Assembly (NCBI RefSeq): GCF_017357385.1
Contig: NZ_CP071635.1
Span: 124,001 to 188,000, forward strand
Origin: Rhizobium sp. NZLR1
Lineage (GTDB): Bacteria > Pseudomonadota > Alphaproteobacteria > Rhizobiales > Rhizobiaceae
Direction: 5' to 3'
DNA: 64,000 nt
Below the pieces are notes generated by a model. It was not told the origin of the DNA, did no database searches, and worked only from the letters and a program-made list of their open reading frames with translations. Shown piece after piece: positions 33,176 through 45,487 of the stretch. How positions within the stretch are numbered: position 1 is the first letter of the stretch; each line of letters begins with the position of its first letter. The position numbers and the translations under genes are program-made.

Positions 33176-34279
33176 ATGTCTGATGCAAAATTGCAGAGCG
33201 TGCTTTCGGCTCTTTCGGAAGTGCCCGGACAGCTGAACGCTCTGCCTTCCAGTAAGGCGCCGGATGCTGGTTGCATCAAGCTAAACACGAATGAAAATCC
33301 ATTTGCGTTGCCGGCAGTTGTCATGCAGAGCGCTATTGCTGCCCTCGAACGGCAGTATCTGTATCCGGAAAATGACAACATCAGTCTGAGGGAAGCAGCC
33401 GCCCTTACCTATGACCTCTCCAGAGATCAGGTGATCGCCGGGAACGGATCATCTGAACTTCTCGGGCTTATCTACAGGGCATTCCTTGCTCCGGGTGACA
33501 CTGTCGCGATGGTGTCGCCGGGGTTTTCATTCAACCGCAAACTGGCCTTTTTGCAAGGAGCTGATTTTCTGGAAATTGGGTGGGGGGAAATTCACTCATT
33601 GCTGTCAAAGCAATTACTCCTCGGACCAGCAAAAGATGCCAAGTTCATTCTGTTGGCTAATCCGAACAACCCAACCGGAACATTTATTCCGATTGCTGAC
33701 ATCGAACTCCTTGTGGCACAATCGGATCGGTTGATTGTTTTGGATGAAGCCTATGTCGACTTTGCACCTGACGATGCTCTACGTCTGGTTAAGCGTCATG
33801 CGAACCTCCTGCTCTTAAGAACATTTTCGAAGAGCTATGCTGCTGCGGGCATTCGAGTTGGGCTCGGATTCGGTCATCCTGAGGTCATCGGCAGACTGCG
33901 AAACATACAGAACGTCTTCAACATGAACGTGATTGGCCATGCTGTTGGCGTCAGCATCCTTTCGAATCGGTCCGCCTACGACGAGAACCACAAGCAAATT
34001 AAGTATGAGAGACAGCGAGTGAGCGCAGCGCTCTCGCAATTTGGTTTCACCGTAACTCCCTCGCATGCAAACTTCCTGCTGGCCCGTGTGCCAGCGGGAA
34101 GAGACAGCGTCTGGTGGCAAGCCTCCCTGGAGCGGAAAAAGATACTCATTGCTGTCTTCCCCGATAGAGGACTGGAATATTCCATCCGCGTTAGCATCGG
34201 TACAAAAGCGCAGATGGATGCATTTCTTGCGGCGGTCAGCGATATTATGGGAGCTGAGGATCTCGAAGGCCGGCCTTAA
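33176..34279 (+). CDS. hisC: histidinol-phosphate aminotransferase-like protein
   Basis: 367 residues from the ATG at 33176 with CGGAG upstream. PLP-enzyme fold type I: 'IKLNTNENPFALPAVV', 'VIAGNGSSELLGLIYRAFL', 'ILLANPNNPTGTFIP', 'LIVLDEAYVDFAP', and the PLP lysine in 'LLRTFSKSYAAAGIRVG'; Arg in 'YSIRVSIG'. The family transfers an amino group to imidazole-acetol phosphate or related keto acids. No other his genes are nearby. The degenerate nod box upstream suggests that it serves symbiosis, for example an aromatic amino acid or hormone route, but this is inference. Confidence 0.88.
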   Translation: MSDAKLQSVLSALSEVPGQLNALPSSKAPDAGCIKLNTNENPFALPAVVMQSAIAALERQYLYPENDNISLREAAALTYDLSRDQVIAGNGSSELLGLIYRAFLAPGDTVAMVSPGFSFNRKLAFLQGADFLEIGWGEIHSLLSKQLLLGPAKDAKFILLANPNNPTGTFIPIADIELLVAQSDRLIVLDEAYVDFAPDDALRLVKRHANLLLLRTFSKSYAAAGIRVGLGFGHPEVIGRLRNIQNVFNMNVIGHAVGVSILSNRSAYDENHKQIKYERQRVSAALSQFGFTVTPSHANFLLARVPAGRDSVWWQASLERKKILIAVFPDRGLEYSIRVSIGTKAQMDAFLAAVSDIMGAEDLEGRP

Positions 34280-34687
34280 AGCAACGCTGCCTCTCCTCTA
34301 TGCGTTGCATAAACATGATATGGCGGGCAACGGGAGGCCGCTGCTCGATACTATCCGCCCGGTTTGGACCGGCCATCAAAGTCAAATCAGGAACCATCTT
34401 CACAAAAGGCGCGCGTCGGCACGACCTGCAAAGCGTCGACGAAGCCACCGGGTCGGCATTCTCTAGGCCTTGGTGATGTAGAGCGGGCCGACGCCTGACG
34501 GTGGACTTTCGGCAACAGCAAAATCACAGATCGCTGCGGGCAATTTCGAGATCTCAATGATCTGCCCTCGCAGACGCAAAGCTCAGAGGTAAGTTCGCCC
34601 TGAGCATGAGATCATGTCCGCTCAGCAATCCAAGTCTTAAATTTGGATCGGTGCCTGAAGGATGTGCATGAACGTTGGAGATACGGA
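34280..34687. other. gap between hisC and the luciferase-like gene
   Basis: About 400 bases. A + frame at 34370-34465 ('AIKVKSGTIFTKGARRHDLQ') looks like the tail of a lost gene. No intact gene or clear promoter. Confidence 0.35.
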
Positions 34688-35716
34688 ATGAGAAACGCCT
34701 TTCCTGCAAAGCTAAGCTTCGGCATCTTTGATCATTTGGACGAGGATGGTCGCGACCTCGCACAACAATATGCAAATCGCCTTACGCTAGCAGAGACCTG
34801 CGATCGGCTCGGTTTTTATGCGTATCATCTCGCAGAGCACCATTGTACTCCGCATGGCAGAGGCCCATCGCCGAATTTGTTCTTATCGAGCGTGGCACAG
34901 CGCACTCGTCATCTTCGCGTCGGCCCCATGGTCATGCTGCTAAGCCTGTGTCATCCGCTACGCGCGTTTGAAGAGATCTGTATGCTTGACCAGTTGAGCG
35001 GTGGTAGGCTCGAGTTGGGCATAGGCCGCGGATCACTCCCAATCGAATTGGGCTACTTTGGAATTGATGCGGACGCGGTGCCGGAGCGTTACGCCGAAGC
35101 CAGTGAAATCCTTGTCAAGGCAATGAAGGGCGGTACGCTATCCTACCAAGGCGATCACTTTGAGCTAAACAACGTACCATTGACGCTGAAGCCTTATCAG
35201 CGTCCACATCCGCCCATTTGGATCGCCACCAACCGGCCCGAGTCTGCAGCTTGGGCCGCTGCAAATGGCGCGAATATCGCGTGCCTAGGACCCGCGTCTG
35301 TTGTTCGAAAAATTACTGATGCCTTCCATTCCCATCGAGAGGACTACGATGGCACGAACGACCAAGCCTCATTTCTCGGATTGCTCCGAATGGTGGTGGT
35401 CGGACGTTCTGCCGCGCATGCCTATTCACTCGCGGCACCTGCTTACGAACGATGGGTTAAGAGCTTCAAATTTCTATACGATATCAATGCGATCCCAGTT
35501 CCGTCAAACCTGCCGCTGACCTTGGATGCCGCAATTGAGAGTGAATTGTGCGTAGTAGGAACGGCAGCCTCTGTGCGACGGTCTCTTCTTGATCAGTTGG
35601 AAGAGGCAGGCGCCAACTATCTTCTGTGTCAACTCGCGTTTGGAGATCTGCCATTGGACGCTTCAATATACACTGCTATGACCATTCAGTCCGACATTAT
35701 GGATCGGGTTGGTTGA
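34688..35716 (+). CDS. luciferase-like flavin-dependent oxidoreductase
   Basis: 342 residues from the ATG at 34688 with GGAGATACGGA upstream. LLM family motifs: 'LSFGIFDHLDEDGR', 'LAETCDRLGFYAYHLAEHHC', 'LRVGPMVMLLSLCHPLRAFE', 'LDQLSGGRLELGIGRGSLPI'. It binds reduced flavin and oxygen to oxidise an unknown small molecule. It follows hisC in the same direction after 400 bases and could be in the same NodD-responsive unit. Confidence 0.85.
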   Translation: MRNAFPAKLSFGIFDHLDEDGRDLAQQYANRLTLAETCDRLGFYAYHLAEHHCTPHGRGPSPNLFLSSVAQRTRHLRVGPMVMLLSLCHPLRAFEEICMLDQLSGGRLELGIGRGSLPIELGYFGIDADAVPERYAEASEILVKAMKGGTLSYQGDHFELNNVPLTLKPYQRPHPPIWIATNRPESAAWAAANGANIACLGPASVVRKITDAFHSHREDYDGTNDQASFLGLLRMVVVGRSAAHAYSLAAPAYERWVKSFKFLYDINAIPVPSNLPLTLDAAIESELCVVGTAASVRRSLLDQLEEAGANYLLCQLAFGDLPLDASIYTAMTIQSDIMDRVG

Positions 35717-36339
35717 CTTCGGCAACCACTTGGCGCGCCGCCTGACCTTTCCCCGTGGACTCCGCAACTAACACCAGTTATCCCATGCCGCCTCCACGAC
35801 ACAATTGAATCTAGGAGTCGGCCCGAAGGAGCCCCGGCCTGACCTTGCTCGAAAGTTTTTCGGAGTTCCCTCCAACGGTTTTGTGACGTGGCGGATGTCG
35901 TCACTGATCAGATTAAGGCTGGCTTAGGGGAATTGCCAGGCTGTCTGTTGCTTTCTCTAGCCGATAACGTGGCGGTTCCGGCCTAGGTTTCTGTGGGTCA
36001 TGTCATCGAGGATTGTGTCGTCCCTAGAAACCGCAAGATCGCGTACAGACCAACGGCTATCGCCGACCCTGATTGATCAGCTGACGGGGCTCGGCAGCAC
36101 GGTCGTCATCGGCGGCATCGCTGGGCTCACGCAGACCATGCTGGCCGAGGCCGGAACAATGGTCGTTTGACCTTGGCATTAGGCCGCGCAATCGTAGTGA
36201 GGTGCTGACGGTGGCAGCCATAGCAAATTGGTGAGGCGGCATCACGCCGCTGGAGCCGGGGGTCGTCGCTGCCCCAATATGGTTGGCGGTGATGGCCGCG
36301 GAGACGCGATGTGCCCTTTTACTTGCTAAGCAGCATTCT
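35717..36339. other. gap between the luciferase-like gene and nodJ
   Basis: About 620 bases. A + frame near 36000-36165 ('LIDQLTGLGSTVVIGGIAGL') reads as protein-like but stops at 36168 with no clear start or family. Contains the 3' end region of the nodABCIJ transcript; no clear terminator hairpin seen. Confidence 0.35.
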
Positions 36340-37119
36340 TCACCGCATCAGTCGCCGCCGAAGCAATGCGGTAGACAAGAAGAATGGTACGACTATGTAG
36401 ATGCAGAGAACGCCGATATGCAGGCAGACATTGGCGATTGGTTGGCCCAGCATCGTCGGGCGGATAACATCTATCGAATGTGCCAAGGGCAAGAAGGCCG
36501 CTATCTGTTGGAATGCTACGGGCAATTGGTCTACGGGAAAGACTGCGCCTGATAAGAATAACATCGGTGTGATGACAAGCGTTTGGTAAAATATGAAGTA
36601 ATCGTAGCTGGGCGCGAGGGCCGTGACGACCATTCCAAGGCTCGCAAAGGCTAAGCCAGTGAGGGCGATGACCGGAAGCGCATAGAGAAGGCATAACCAA
36701 TGTGTGTATCCCAGCGTGGCGGCGACGATACCAATACCGGTGCCCGCCAGCGCCGCCTTAGTTGCTGCCCATGCCATTTCCCCAACGACGATATCCCCTA
36801 GTGTGAGCTGTGTGTACAACATTGCTTCCCAGGTGCGCTGGCCCTGCATTCGGCCAAAGGCCGCATAGATAGTCTCGAAGGTTGCAGCGGTCATCGCGCT
36901 TGTCGCGATCATTCCAGCCGCCAAAAATGCAGTGTACGATACGCCGTCAACGCGCCCTACCATCACTCCCAATCCAGCGCCGAGCCCGAATAGGTATATT
37001 ATGGGATCGGCCAGATTTCCGAGAATGGATGCCAGCGCCGCTTTTTTCCAAGCCAGATAGTTTCTGCGCCAAACTGCGAGCCAGTTCAAACCGCCAGCGG
37101 GTAATGTTGCTACGCTCAT
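36340..37119 (-). CDS. nodJ: Nod factor exporter permease NodJ
   Basis: 259 residues, ABC-2 type permease with six hydrophobic segments ('[19 protein letters not shown]', '[20 protein letters not shown]', '[20 protein letters not shown]', '[20 protein letters not shown]'). Works with NodI in the inner membrane to export lipochitooligosaccharide Nod factors. Last gene of nodABCIJ, 3 bases after the nodI stop. Confidence 0.97.
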   Translation of the reverse strand: MSVATLPAGGLNWLAVWRRNYLAWKKAALASILGNLADPIIYLFGLGAGLGVMVGRVDGVSYTAFLAAGMIATSAMTAATFETIYAAFGRMQGQRTWEAMLYTQLTLGDIVVGEMAWAATKAALAGTGIGIVAATLGYTHWLCLLYALPVIALTGLAFASLGMVVTALAPSYDYFIFYQTLVITPMLFLSGAVFPVDQLPVAFQQIAAFLPLAHSIDVIRPTMLGQPIANVCLHIGVLCIYIVVPFFLSTALLRRRLMR

Positions 37120-37122
37120 CGT

Positions 37123-38157
37123 CTACTTCTCCATCTCGCGTCCGGTTAACCGCAAGAAGACATCCTCTAGATTTGGTGGACGCTCCAGCAAGCGCAGGCC
37201 CGAATATCCACGCAGTTGCGCGCGCACCTGCTCTGGATCAGGCGTGTAGCAGAACAGGGTCTCTCCGCTGATTTCCAGTCGCCTAGCGTTTGGCCTGATC
37301 AAAAGACTAAGCTCCTGCGGATCGCCACCATAAATTTCGATCACGGGACAGCCAATCTGCTCCTCGATCAGGGCATGCGGTCGGCCTTCGGCGATCTTTC
37401 GCCCAGCTTCAAGCACGCACAGCCGGTCGCACAAGCGCTCCGCCTCTTCCATGATATGGGTGGTCAGAAGAATTGTCTTGCCTCGTGCCAACAGCGATCG
37501 AAGCCTCTCCCAGATCAAGTGTCGCGCGTGTGGGTCGAGACCAGTGGTCGGCTCGTCCAAAATGAGTAGCTGTGGGTCATTAATGAGCGCACGCGCCAAA
37601 GTGAGGCGCCGCTTCATTCCTCCCGATAGGTCTGCCACACGCGTATTCGTCTTGCTCTCAAGTCTCGCAAAATCAAGCAGAGACGGGATGACCGCTTCGA
37701 TTTCTCGGGTGCTCATGCGGAAGTAGCGGCCGTATACCAAAAGGTTTTCGCGAACCGTGAATTCCAAGTCGAGATTATCGAACTGTGACACGATCCCGAT
37801 TTTCGCGCGTGCCAAGCGAACCTGGCCCGGCTCCTGCGCTCCGAGTACAGTGATCTTGCCTGCACTTGGCGACGTCATTCCTAGGATCATACGGGTGATC
37901 GTACTTTTACCTGCGCCGTTCGGTCCTAAAAGACCAAAACACTCTCCTGCGGCGATAGTAAACGACAAGTCATTGACGACGACTTTACCACCATATGATT
38001 TCGAAACGCCGGCCAGGTCGATTGCGACTGGGGACAACGAGCCAGAAGGCGAGTCTATAGCCTTAAATTTCGAACGGCCCTGCCGCTCCGATATGATGAT
38101 ATGATCCTGGTGCGGATCAGCGATTGTCGTCTTCAAATTCGCCAATTGCCCGTTCAT
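37123..38157 (-). CDS. nodI: Nod factor exporter ATPase NodI
   Basis: 344 residues from the ATG at 38157, 37 bases after nodC; the frame is open further upstream into nodC but that is overlap. ABC motifs: Walker A '[11 protein letters not shown]', signature '[18 protein letters not shown]', Walker B '[20 protein letters not shown]', switch His '[13 protein letters not shown]'. Homologues often begin near '[13 protein letters not shown]'; here that place has ATA, not ATG, which is why the upstream start is preferred. Powers export with NodJ. Confidence 0.96.
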   Translation of the reverse strand: MNGQLANLKTTIADPHQDHIIISERQGRSKFKAIDSPSGSLSPVAIDLAGVSKSYGGKVVVNDLSFTIAAGECFGLLGPNGAGKSTITRMILGMTSPSAGKITVLGAQEPGQVRLARAKIGIVSQFDNLDLEFTVRENLLVYGRYFRMSTREIEAVIPSLLDFARLESKTNTRVADLSGGMKRRLTLARALINDPQLLILDEPTTGLDPHARHLIWERLRSLLARGKTILLTTHIMEEAERLCDRLCVLEAGRKIAEGRPHALIEEQIGCPVIEIYGGDPQELSLLIRPNARRLEISGETLFCYTPDPEQVRAQLRGYSGLRLLERPPNLEDVFLRLTGREMEK

Positions 38158-38194
38158 TTCTTGTCCCAAATTTTGAGCTGCGGTGACCCGTTCA

Positions 38195-39472
38195 TCACTC
38201 GCCACTATAGGCAATTTCAGATGTCGCCCGCCCTGGCATTTTGGTGGCGCCCTGCTGACCAACAGTGGGCGCAACAGCGACTGATCCGCGCGACAGCCAG
38301 TCGCTATTGGACAAGGTACAAAGGGCATAGGCCTTCAAGGGAATTAAGAGAAAGATGTTCACGAGCGTGTGGAGAGCAAAACCCAGAAACCTAAGTTCGC
38401 GGGCGCGATAGGCAGCCACGCTGCATCGTACAAGAGTCATGGATCCGATCACCAGGATCGTCCACCATGGTACTGTGGCGGTCAGCGCAAACTGGCCAAT
38501 ACCCGTCAATACCGACAGCGCAAGAAGCAGAAGGCCGCCATTTTGCCCGATTGCGTCCAGCGTGAGATACCGATCGAGGCCAGGCAGTATGGGGAGCGCA
38601 AGCAAAGTATCCCGAAAGGTGCTGCGTGCCCACCGTAGTTGTTGACGCAAATAAACACCCATTGTGTCAGGAACGACTGTCGCCGCGATGGCGCTCGGAA
38701 CATACTCAGTTCGAAAGCCTGCGCTCAGCATGAGAATCGTCAAATGGCGATCTTCACCGAAGTCACTCGGCTTGCCGCGATAAAGCTGCGTCTCGTACTG
38801 ATCGAGCAGCGAAAGCATAGCAGACCGACGGTACATCGCACATGGGCCGCAGCAACACATAACTGCACCGAAGCGAGCTTGTGCCGCGCGCTCCTCGTTG
38901 CAGGCAAGCCAGTACTCCATGTCAATCAAGCGAGTTAGCCAGGTGTCCGCCTGGTTACTGGCTTTCATTTGGCCCATCGCCGCACCGACTGCTGGATCGC
39001 GCATCTTGTGGGAGAGCTTCGAGACGACGTCGGGGGCGATCGTCGTGTCTGAGTCCACATTCAAGATGAGGTCCCCAGAGGACTGGGTTATAGCGGCGAT
39101 TTGCGCTTTGCGCTTTCCAACATTTTTAGGGAGAATTGTGAAGTTGAATCTCTCATCGTCTGCATACACAGCGCGCTGAGCCACCACCGCGTCCCGATTT
39201 TTGGAACCATCGTCGACTACATAAATACGCAATTTTCCGACGTAGTCCTGTTCCGCAAGCGACGCGAGGCATTCCGAAAGAACGATTGGGTCCTCGTTGA
39301 AGCACGGCACGATGACATCAACGCTCGGCACGGGGGTGGATTCAATGTCTTTCGCAGGTGTTGTTGAGATCGTTGTCCGCCTAGCATGAAAAACCTGCGC
39401 GCTCTTGTAAACGGTGGAGAGCATTGCATAAAGCGAGACGGCGGCGATGCTGGTTGTTGCGAGCAGGGTCAT
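38195..39472 (-). CDS. nodC: N-acetylglucosaminyltransferase NodC
   Basis: 425 residues, family 2 processive glycosyltransferase. N-terminal membrane segment, '[20 protein letters not shown]', '[17 protein letters not shown]' (DxD), '[15 protein letters not shown]' (ED), '[11 protein letters not shown]' (QxxRW), then three C-terminal membrane segments. Builds the chitin oligomer backbone of Nod factor at the inner membrane. Third gene of the nodA operon. Confidence 0.98.
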   Translation of the reverse strand: MTLLATTSIAAVSLYAMLSTVYKSAQVFHARRTTISTTPAKDIESTPVPSVDVIVPCFNEDPIVLSECLASLAEQDYVGKLRIYVVDDGSKNRDAVVAQRAVYADDERFNFTILPKNVGKRKAQIAAITQSSGDLILNVDSDTTIAPDVVSKLSHKMRDPAVGAAMGQMKASNQADTWLTRLIDMEYWLACNEERAAQARFGAVMCCCGPCAMYRRSAMLSLLDQYETQLYRGKPSDFGEDRHLTILMLSAGFRTEYVPSAIAATVVPDTMGVYLRQQLRWARSTFRDTLLALPILPGLDRYLTLDAIGQNGGLLLLALSVLTGIGQFALTATVPWWTILVIGSMTLVRCSVAAYRARELRFLGFALHTLVNIFLLIPLKAYALCTLSNSDWLSRGSVAVAPTVGQQGATKMPGRATSEIAYSGE

Positions 39473-39494
39473 GGTTTCTCGTTTGTCCAGTGTT

Positions 39495-40145
39495 TCAGGG
39501 AAGCGGGCGAATTTCGAATCCGCGGCTATGCAGTGCCGGAATAATTCGAGAGAGTGCTAAAAGCGTCTGGTCACGCAATCCGGCAAGCGAGCATTGCTCA
39601 ACCTCATCGGGAGGACACCCGTCGTGCAAAAGCACGATTGCACCAGGCTGAGCAGCCGCAAGCACCTCATCAACGATCACGTCGACGCCCGGGCAAGACC
39701 AATCTCTAGGGTCGGCCGACCAGTGAACTGCTCCAAGTCCAGCCCTCATCGATGCTGAAAGCACGTCTTCAGTCCAAACCCCGTAAGGCGCTCGTAAGTG
39801 CCGGACCAAGGCTTGGGGACAGGCCGAGACAATAGCTTGATGCGCCTCGTCTATTTCACGTTTGACATCCTTGGGATCGCAGGTGGCGAGGTCGGGATGC
39901 GTCATGGTATGATTGGCGACATCATGACCTTCCGCCACAAGACGCCGAATGAGGTCGGGGTGATCCTTCACGTATGAACCGATAGCAAAAAATGTCGCCG
40001 GGACACCGTGCTCAGCTAGAACATCAAGGATTTGCGGCGTGCAGTATGGATTAGGACCATCATCGAACGTCAAATAAACGCAGCGATCTTCCTGGCCGCT
40101 TGTACGATTGACCGGTACTTCGCTCATATAGGCAGGCCGCTTCAT
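39495..40145 (-). CDS. nodB: chitooligosaccharide deacetylase NodB
   Basis: 216 residues, carbohydrate esterase family 4. '[13 protein letters not shown]' (catalytic Asp, metal Asp), '[13 protein letters not shown]' (metal His pair), '[13 protein letters not shown]' and '[13 protein letters not shown]' (catalytic His). Removes the N-acetyl group from the non-reducing end so that NodA can add a fatty acid. ATG overlaps the nodA stop. Confidence 0.98.
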   Translation of the reverse strand: MKRPAYMSEVPVNRTSGQEDRCVYLTFDDGPNPYCTPQILDVLAEHGVPATFFAIGSYVKDHPDLIRRLVAEGHDVANHTMTHPDLATCDPKDVKREIDEAHQAIVSACPQALVRHLRAPYGVWTEDVLSASMRAGLGAVHWSADPRDWSCPGVDVIVDEVLAAAQPGAIVLLHDGCPPDEVEQCSLAGLRDQTLLALSRIIPALHSRGFEIRPLP

Positions 40146-40732
40146 AGTTCCGACCCATTTCGTTCAATCAACGAGCCCGCAGGCCACTCCGTCATCGGAC
40201 GGTCGACGGGAACTACCAATACGAGGACATCTTCAGTGCGCGTGGCTGGCAGGTCGGAATGCGCGTCTGGAAGCGTGGAGCGCACACGTAGCCCGGTCAT
40301 CATATTGGCGGCACCGTCTCGGCAGTATCTTTCCATATGATTCCGCATGGCGTGGCGAACTGTTCCAAAAGCAAATGGAACGCTCAACTCGCGCAGAACC
40401 GGAAACATGGCGCGGACCGAGTGAGCGATGCCTAATCCTTCCAGATCCGGTCGCACTCCGTACAGGCCTAGCTCGGCCACAAGCAAATCAGTCGTACCGA
40501 CCTTTATGAAGCGGCGTAACAAGCCCATGTGGCTAGCGACGCCGCGCGAGTCATATGCGATCGCGCGGCGTTCGGGCCTCGCACCACCCCAGCTTCGGCC
40601 AGTCTCGAACGGCTTGGCATTGAAAGCTCCCGTCGGCCCATAGGTCTTGCAAAAAAAATCAGCGAGTTCCGCGTGGTCCGAAGCTTCCAGCTCATTTTCC
40701 CAGCATATTTTCCATCGCACTTCAGAAGACAT
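40142..40732 (-). CDS. nodA: Nod factor acyltransferase NodA
   Basis: 196 residues, the exact family length. '[20 protein letters not shown]', '[14 protein letters not shown]'-like start, '[20 protein letters not shown]' and '[20 protein letters not shown]' are conserved NodA regions. Transfers the acyl chain, here probably a NodFE-made unsaturated one, to the free amino group left by NodB. First gene after the nod box at 40932-40979. Confidence 0.98.
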   Translation of the reverse strand: MSSEVRWKICWENELEASDHAELADFFCKTYGPTGAFNAKPFETGRSWGGARPERRAIAYDSRGVASHMGLLRRFIKVGTTDLLVAELGLYGVRPDLEGLGIAHSVRAMFPVLRELSVPFAFGTVRHAMRNHMERYCRDGAANMMTGLRVRSTLPDAHSDLPATRTEDVLVLVVPVDRPMTEWPAGSLIERNGSEL

Positions 40733-40889
40733 GCAAAAGCTCCACGTTGTTTCTTCACCCAGCCACGATCAAAGCCGCGAGATTGTTGCACACGACTATT
40801 GGATTGCCGGTTAGACAATCGAGCGGTTAGGAGAAGTAAAGAATTGAAATCGGGCCCTTGCCCGGCATTTCGATTTTTCGTTCCCGGCC

Positions 40890-40903
40890 TTGATATTGAT
40901 CAA
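40890..40903. promoter_or_regulatory. FNR/FixK-type anaerobox between nodA and nodD
   Basis: TTGATATTGATCAA is a perfect TTGAT-N4-ATCAA. It lies 85 bases upstream of the nodD ATG and, for nodA, just downstream of the expected start of transcription from the nod box. No FNR/FixK gene is in the window. Confidence 0.6.
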
Positions 40904-40921
40904 GTTCCGGCTTTTCTATAA

Positions 40922-41920
<999 letters not shown>

Positions 41921-42363
41921 GCGGCACCACTGGGTTCATTTCACGGCCCCAGTCGTTGGAATGGACGCTGATCATTGGAAACTACGCATTCGCTGTGTTC
42001 CCAAACGAGGCATCACGTTACAGGCAGGCCCGGCTGCCTCAGCTCATCAGCGATCGAAGCCATTTTGCCGAGAGCGATCGTTTCTACCTGAGAAGGTGCC
42101 ATTTGTATGCTTTCCTTGGCCTGATGCAAAATTGATTCAAAACTTTATTCCTGTCACTCATGTTCGGCTCATTGCTGAAAACCAACATCACGTCGCGGCG
42201 ACTTCACCGACCTCCCGCACATGCTTTCTGCGCCGCACTGACAACGCGCCGGCCCGGGAAAGCGGCCAAGCTCAATACTTTCGAACCGCGTAATCACGCT
42301 TTTCCTGGAGGGTTTGCAACTGCGCCGGCGCATGAATTCAGCCGCGGCAATGCCCGAGCCGCA
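41921..42363. other. gap between nodD and the nodF nod box
   Basis: No gene recognised. Short frames with no start or family. Longer than the equivalent gap I would expect in this block, perhaps after a small insertion. Confidence 0.35.
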
Positions 42364-42411
42364 ATCCATAGCGTGGATGCTTTTGATCCACACAATCAAT
42401 TTTACCAATCA
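42364..42411 (+). promoter_or_regulatory. nod box of nodFE
   Basis: ATCCATAGCGTGGATG, then GATCCACACAATCAATTTTA and CCAATCA: close to consensus over the whole length. The nodF ATG is 176 bases downstream. Confidence 0.95.
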
Positions 42412-42586
42412 TTCCATATGATCCATAGCAGGGCAACCGCGCGGTGACGTTCCGGTAAGTTTATCGGTTTCTGTCGTCGTTTCGCATAACGAGCCGGAAC
42501 ATCTTCCGATGTTATCAGCAATTAGATCGAGCCTTCTCGCAAGGCCGTCGGCTTGTCGAAATTAGGCATGATGGAAAGGAATACAA

Positions 42587-42865
42587 ATGGCTGATCAACT
42601 CACACTGGAAATTATCAGTGCGATCAATAAGCTCGTCAAAGCTGAAAACGGCGAGAGAACGACCGTAGCGCTCGGCGAAATAACGACTGACACTGAGTTG
42701 ACTTCGCTTGGCATCGATTCGCTGGGTTTGGCCGATGTCCTTTGGGATCTGGAGCAAATCTACGGCATTAAGATCGAGATGAATACGGCCGATGCCTGGT
42801 CGAACCTCAACAATATCGGCGACGTGGTGGAAGCCGTCCGTGGCTTGCTCACCAAGGAGGTCTGA
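42587..42865 (+). CDS. nodF: acyl carrier protein NodF
   Basis: 92 residues. The phosphopantetheine serine is in '[20 protein letters not shown]'. With NodE it makes the polyunsaturated acyl chains that help set host range in clover/pea rhizobia. The stop is directly followed by the nodE ATG, with AAGGAGG inside the end of nodF. Confidence 0.97.
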   Translation: MADQLTLEIISAINKLVKAENGERTTVALGEITTDTELTSLGIDSLGLADVLWDLEQIYGIKIEMNTADAWSNLNNIGDVVEAVRGLLTKEV

Positions 42866-44077
42866 ATGGACAGGCGCGTCGTTATCACCGGATTGGGCGG
42901 ACTGTGCGGACTGGGCACCGATGCTTCCTCTATCTGGACGGAGATGCGCGAAGGCCGCTCCGCCATCGGCCCGATCTCAAACTCAGAGATTCATGAGCTG
43001 AAGGGGATGATCGGGACCGAGATCAAGGTGCTGCCTCAACACGACATTGATCGCAAGCAGCTCATCTCCATGGACCGCTTCAGCCTGCTTGCCGTGCTTG
43101 CAGCTAAAGAAGCCATGCTACAGGCCGGCCTTTCGTGCGATGAAGGAAATGCCCACCGTTTCGGCGCGACAGTGGGCGTTGGCTTTGGCGGCTGGGACGC
43201 TACCGAGAAGGCCTACCGCACCCTCCTATTGGGCGGCGCGACCCGCACTGAGCTATTCACTGGGGTAAAGGCAATGCCTAGCGCGGCTGCCTGTCAGGTA
43301 AGCATGAACCTCGGGCTGCGGGGGCCAGTCTTCGGTGCCACCTCTGCCTGCGCCTCGGCCAACCATGCGATCGCTTCAGCGGTAGATCAGATCAAGCTCG
43401 GTAGGGCGGACGTTATGCTAGCTGGAGGAAGCGACGCGCCACTCGTGTGGATCGTGCTTAAGGCATGGGAAGCAATGCGCGTACTCGCTCCAGATACTTG
43501 CCGGCCATTCTCCGCCGACAGGAAAGGACTAGTTTTGGGCGAGGGTGCGGGCATGGCCGTGCTGGAAAGCTATGAGCATGCCGCCGCCCGCGGTGCAACG
43601 ATGCTTGCCGAGGTCGCCGGCATCGGCCTTTCCGCCGATGCCTACCACATCGCTGCACCAGCTGTGCATGGGCCGGAGGCGGCGATGCGCGCCTGCCTTG
43701 TTGATGCGGGCCTAAACGCCGAGGACGTGGACTACCTCAACGCCCATGGCACCGGCACCAAGGCCAACGATCAAATCGAAACGATGGCGATTAAGCGTGT
43801 CTTTGGTGACTATGCTCGATCGATCTCCATCTCTTCCACCAAATCCACTCACGCGCACTGCCTCGGGGCAGCAAGTGCGCTCGAAATGATTGCTTGCGTG
43901 ATGGCGATCCAAGAAGGTGTCGTGCCGCCGACGGCCAACTATCGCGAGCCAGATCCCGATTGTGATTTGGACATCACGCCAAATGTGCCCCGGGAGCGCA
44001 GGGTGCGCGTGGCCATGAGCAACGCTTTCGCCATGGGCGGCATGAATGCTGTCCTTGCATTCAAGCAGGTGCAATGA
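42866..44077 (+). CDS. nodE: beta-ketoacyl synthase NodE
   Basis: 403 residues, KAS II-like. The catalytic Cys is in '[18 protein letters not shown]', the two His in '[14 protein letters not shown]' and '[18 protein letters not shown]'. Elongates the special acyl chain on NodF. The residues that decide between viciae and trifolii chain types cannot be called without an alignment. Confidence 0.97.
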   Translation: MDRRVVITGLGGLCGLGTDASSIWTEMREGRSAIGPISNSEIHELKGMIGTEIKVLPQHDIDRKQLISMDRFSLLAVLAAKEAMLQAGLSCDEGNAHRFGATVGVGFGGWDATEKAYRTLLLGGATRTELFTGVKAMPSAAACQVSMNLGLRGPVFGATSACASANHAIASAVDQIKLGRADVMLAGGSDAPLVWIVLKAWEAMRVLAPDTCRPFSADRKGLVLGEGAGMAVLESYEHAAARGATMLAEVAGIGLSADAYHIAAPAVHGPEAAMRACLVDAGLNAEDVDYLNAHGTGTKANDQIETMAIKRVFGDYARSISISSTKSTHAHCLGAASALEMIACVMAIQEGVVPPTANYREPDPDCDLDITPNVPRERRVRVAMSNAFAMGGMNAVLAFKQVQ

Positions 44078-44458
44078 AGTGGGATCGTCACGATTGACCC
44101 CTTGTAGGGCCACTTCAAATGCCTGAAGCAGGCGCCGCCGATTCCCGTCAGCAAGGTTTCGCTGCAATTCCCCAGATACTCTCGCGTCTGAAAGATGTTC
44201 CTCCGCGCAGCCACGTTACTCCGCTTTCACCACGCGTCGCGGGGAGCTGGTGCCTGACTATTTTCGTCGCCGGAGCTCTCACTCGGCTCGCCGGTCGACT
44301 AAAGTTGATGCCTCATCCTTTTCTGCCACGAACAAGGAGTGTTACTATCAATTCCACCTCCGCCTGCGCCCGCCATCGTGCCAGGTGCTAGCTAGCTTGA
44401 TCGCGATGTAGGCGCACTCAAGTACCGTCATCCCACGAACAAGATCTGAGAAGAGACG
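44078..44458. other. gap between nodE and nodL
   Basis: 380 bases without a gene. In related strains nodL follows nodE closely, so this may be an insertion or a decayed segment. No second nod box is seen, so nodL would depend on read-through from nodFE. Confidence 0.4.
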
Positions 44459-45031
44459 ATGACACGCAGCCAAAAAGAAAAAATGCTGGCAGGCGAAATG
44501 TACAACGCAGCGGACCCCGAGATCCAAGCCGAGCTGCTCCTCACCGGGGCTTGGCTGAAGCGGTACAATGACACGCTGGGCGACACCGCCGAGCGGTGGA
44601 ATGCGCTCCTTTTAGAACGATTGGGCGCGGTCGGGCTTGGAGCTGTTATTCGTCCGCCGTTCCACTGTGATTACGGGTTTAACATCCGGATCGGAGCTTG
44701 GGTTTACATCAACTACAACTGCGTCATTCTTGACGTGGCAGCGGTGACTATCGGTGACGGAACCGCAATAGGCCCTGCTGTGCAAATTTATACCGCGGAC
44801 CATCCACATGATCCAGAGCAGCGCCAGGCTGGACTGCAGTTGGGACGACCTGTCAGCATTGGCAGGCACGCCTGGATTGGCGGTGGAGCAATCATTCTCC
44901 CGGGGGTGACGATTGGCGATCACGCTGTCATTGGCGCTGGTAGTGTGGTCACGCGAGATGTTCCTGCAGGAAGCACGGCCATGGGAAATCCAGCTCGGGT
45001 CAAGGCTGGTGGACGCTTGCCAAAATCCTAA
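44459..45031 (+). CDS. nodL: Nod factor O-acetyltransferase NodL
   Basis: 190 residues, left-handed beta-helix acetyltransferase with hexapeptide repeats ('VAAVTIGDGTAIGPAVQIYT', 'GGGAIILPGVTIGDHAVIGA') and the catalytic His in 'YTADHPHDPEQR'. Adds the 6-O-acetyl group to the non-reducing glucosamine of Nod factor. Confidence 0.97.
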   Translation: MTRSQKEKMLAGEMYNAADPEIQAELLLTGAWLKRYNDTLGDTAERWNALLLERLGAVGLGAVIRPPFHCDYGFNIRIGAWVYINYNCVILDVAAVTIGDGTAIGPAVQIYTADHPHDPEQRQAGLQLGRPVSIGRHAWIGGGAIILPGVTIGDHAVIGAGSVVTRDVPAGSTAMGNPARVKAGGRLPKS

Positions 45032-45487
45032 AACCAGGCGTCGGGTTAAATCCGGCGGTAAGAAGTAGTTTCTTTGCTTGTGCGAACGGAACTTCTGGGC
45101 CGCCATGGCCCCTGCGGTTCAAACTGTCGGCACTTTCACTCCGACGCAAATCTCTTTGCAAATGCGGCTGGGCAGTCGAGCTGACCGGTTCGTGATCACG
45201 TTTGCAGGCAAAGGGGCAATTACGACTTAGGGTCAACCCGTAGACGCAGACCGCTTCACCTGTAGAAAAACGAATTGTTTTTTCAGTCCGTGGGCACGAT
45301 GAAAGACAATTCGTCGTGTCGAATGGACATGCGCGCGCGGCATGTCGTCGGCAAATCCCAATCCCTGTTGACTGGAACATCTTTGTCAGAGGCTACGCCC
45401 ATCATCAGGGCGTAGCCTATCTGTCGACACTTTGCAGAAGGCATCATTCGCTGCGTGCAGCGTTTATCGAACCTATGAGTACGCCGC
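45032..45487. other. gap between nodL and the nodM nod box
   Basis: About 455 bases, no gene recognised. No clear terminator hairpin for nodFEL found. Confidence 0.35.

Noticed and set aside
37123..38328. A 401-residue NodI with extended N-terminus
   Set aside because: The extra residues lie within nodC and match nothing; ATG 38157 is the better start.
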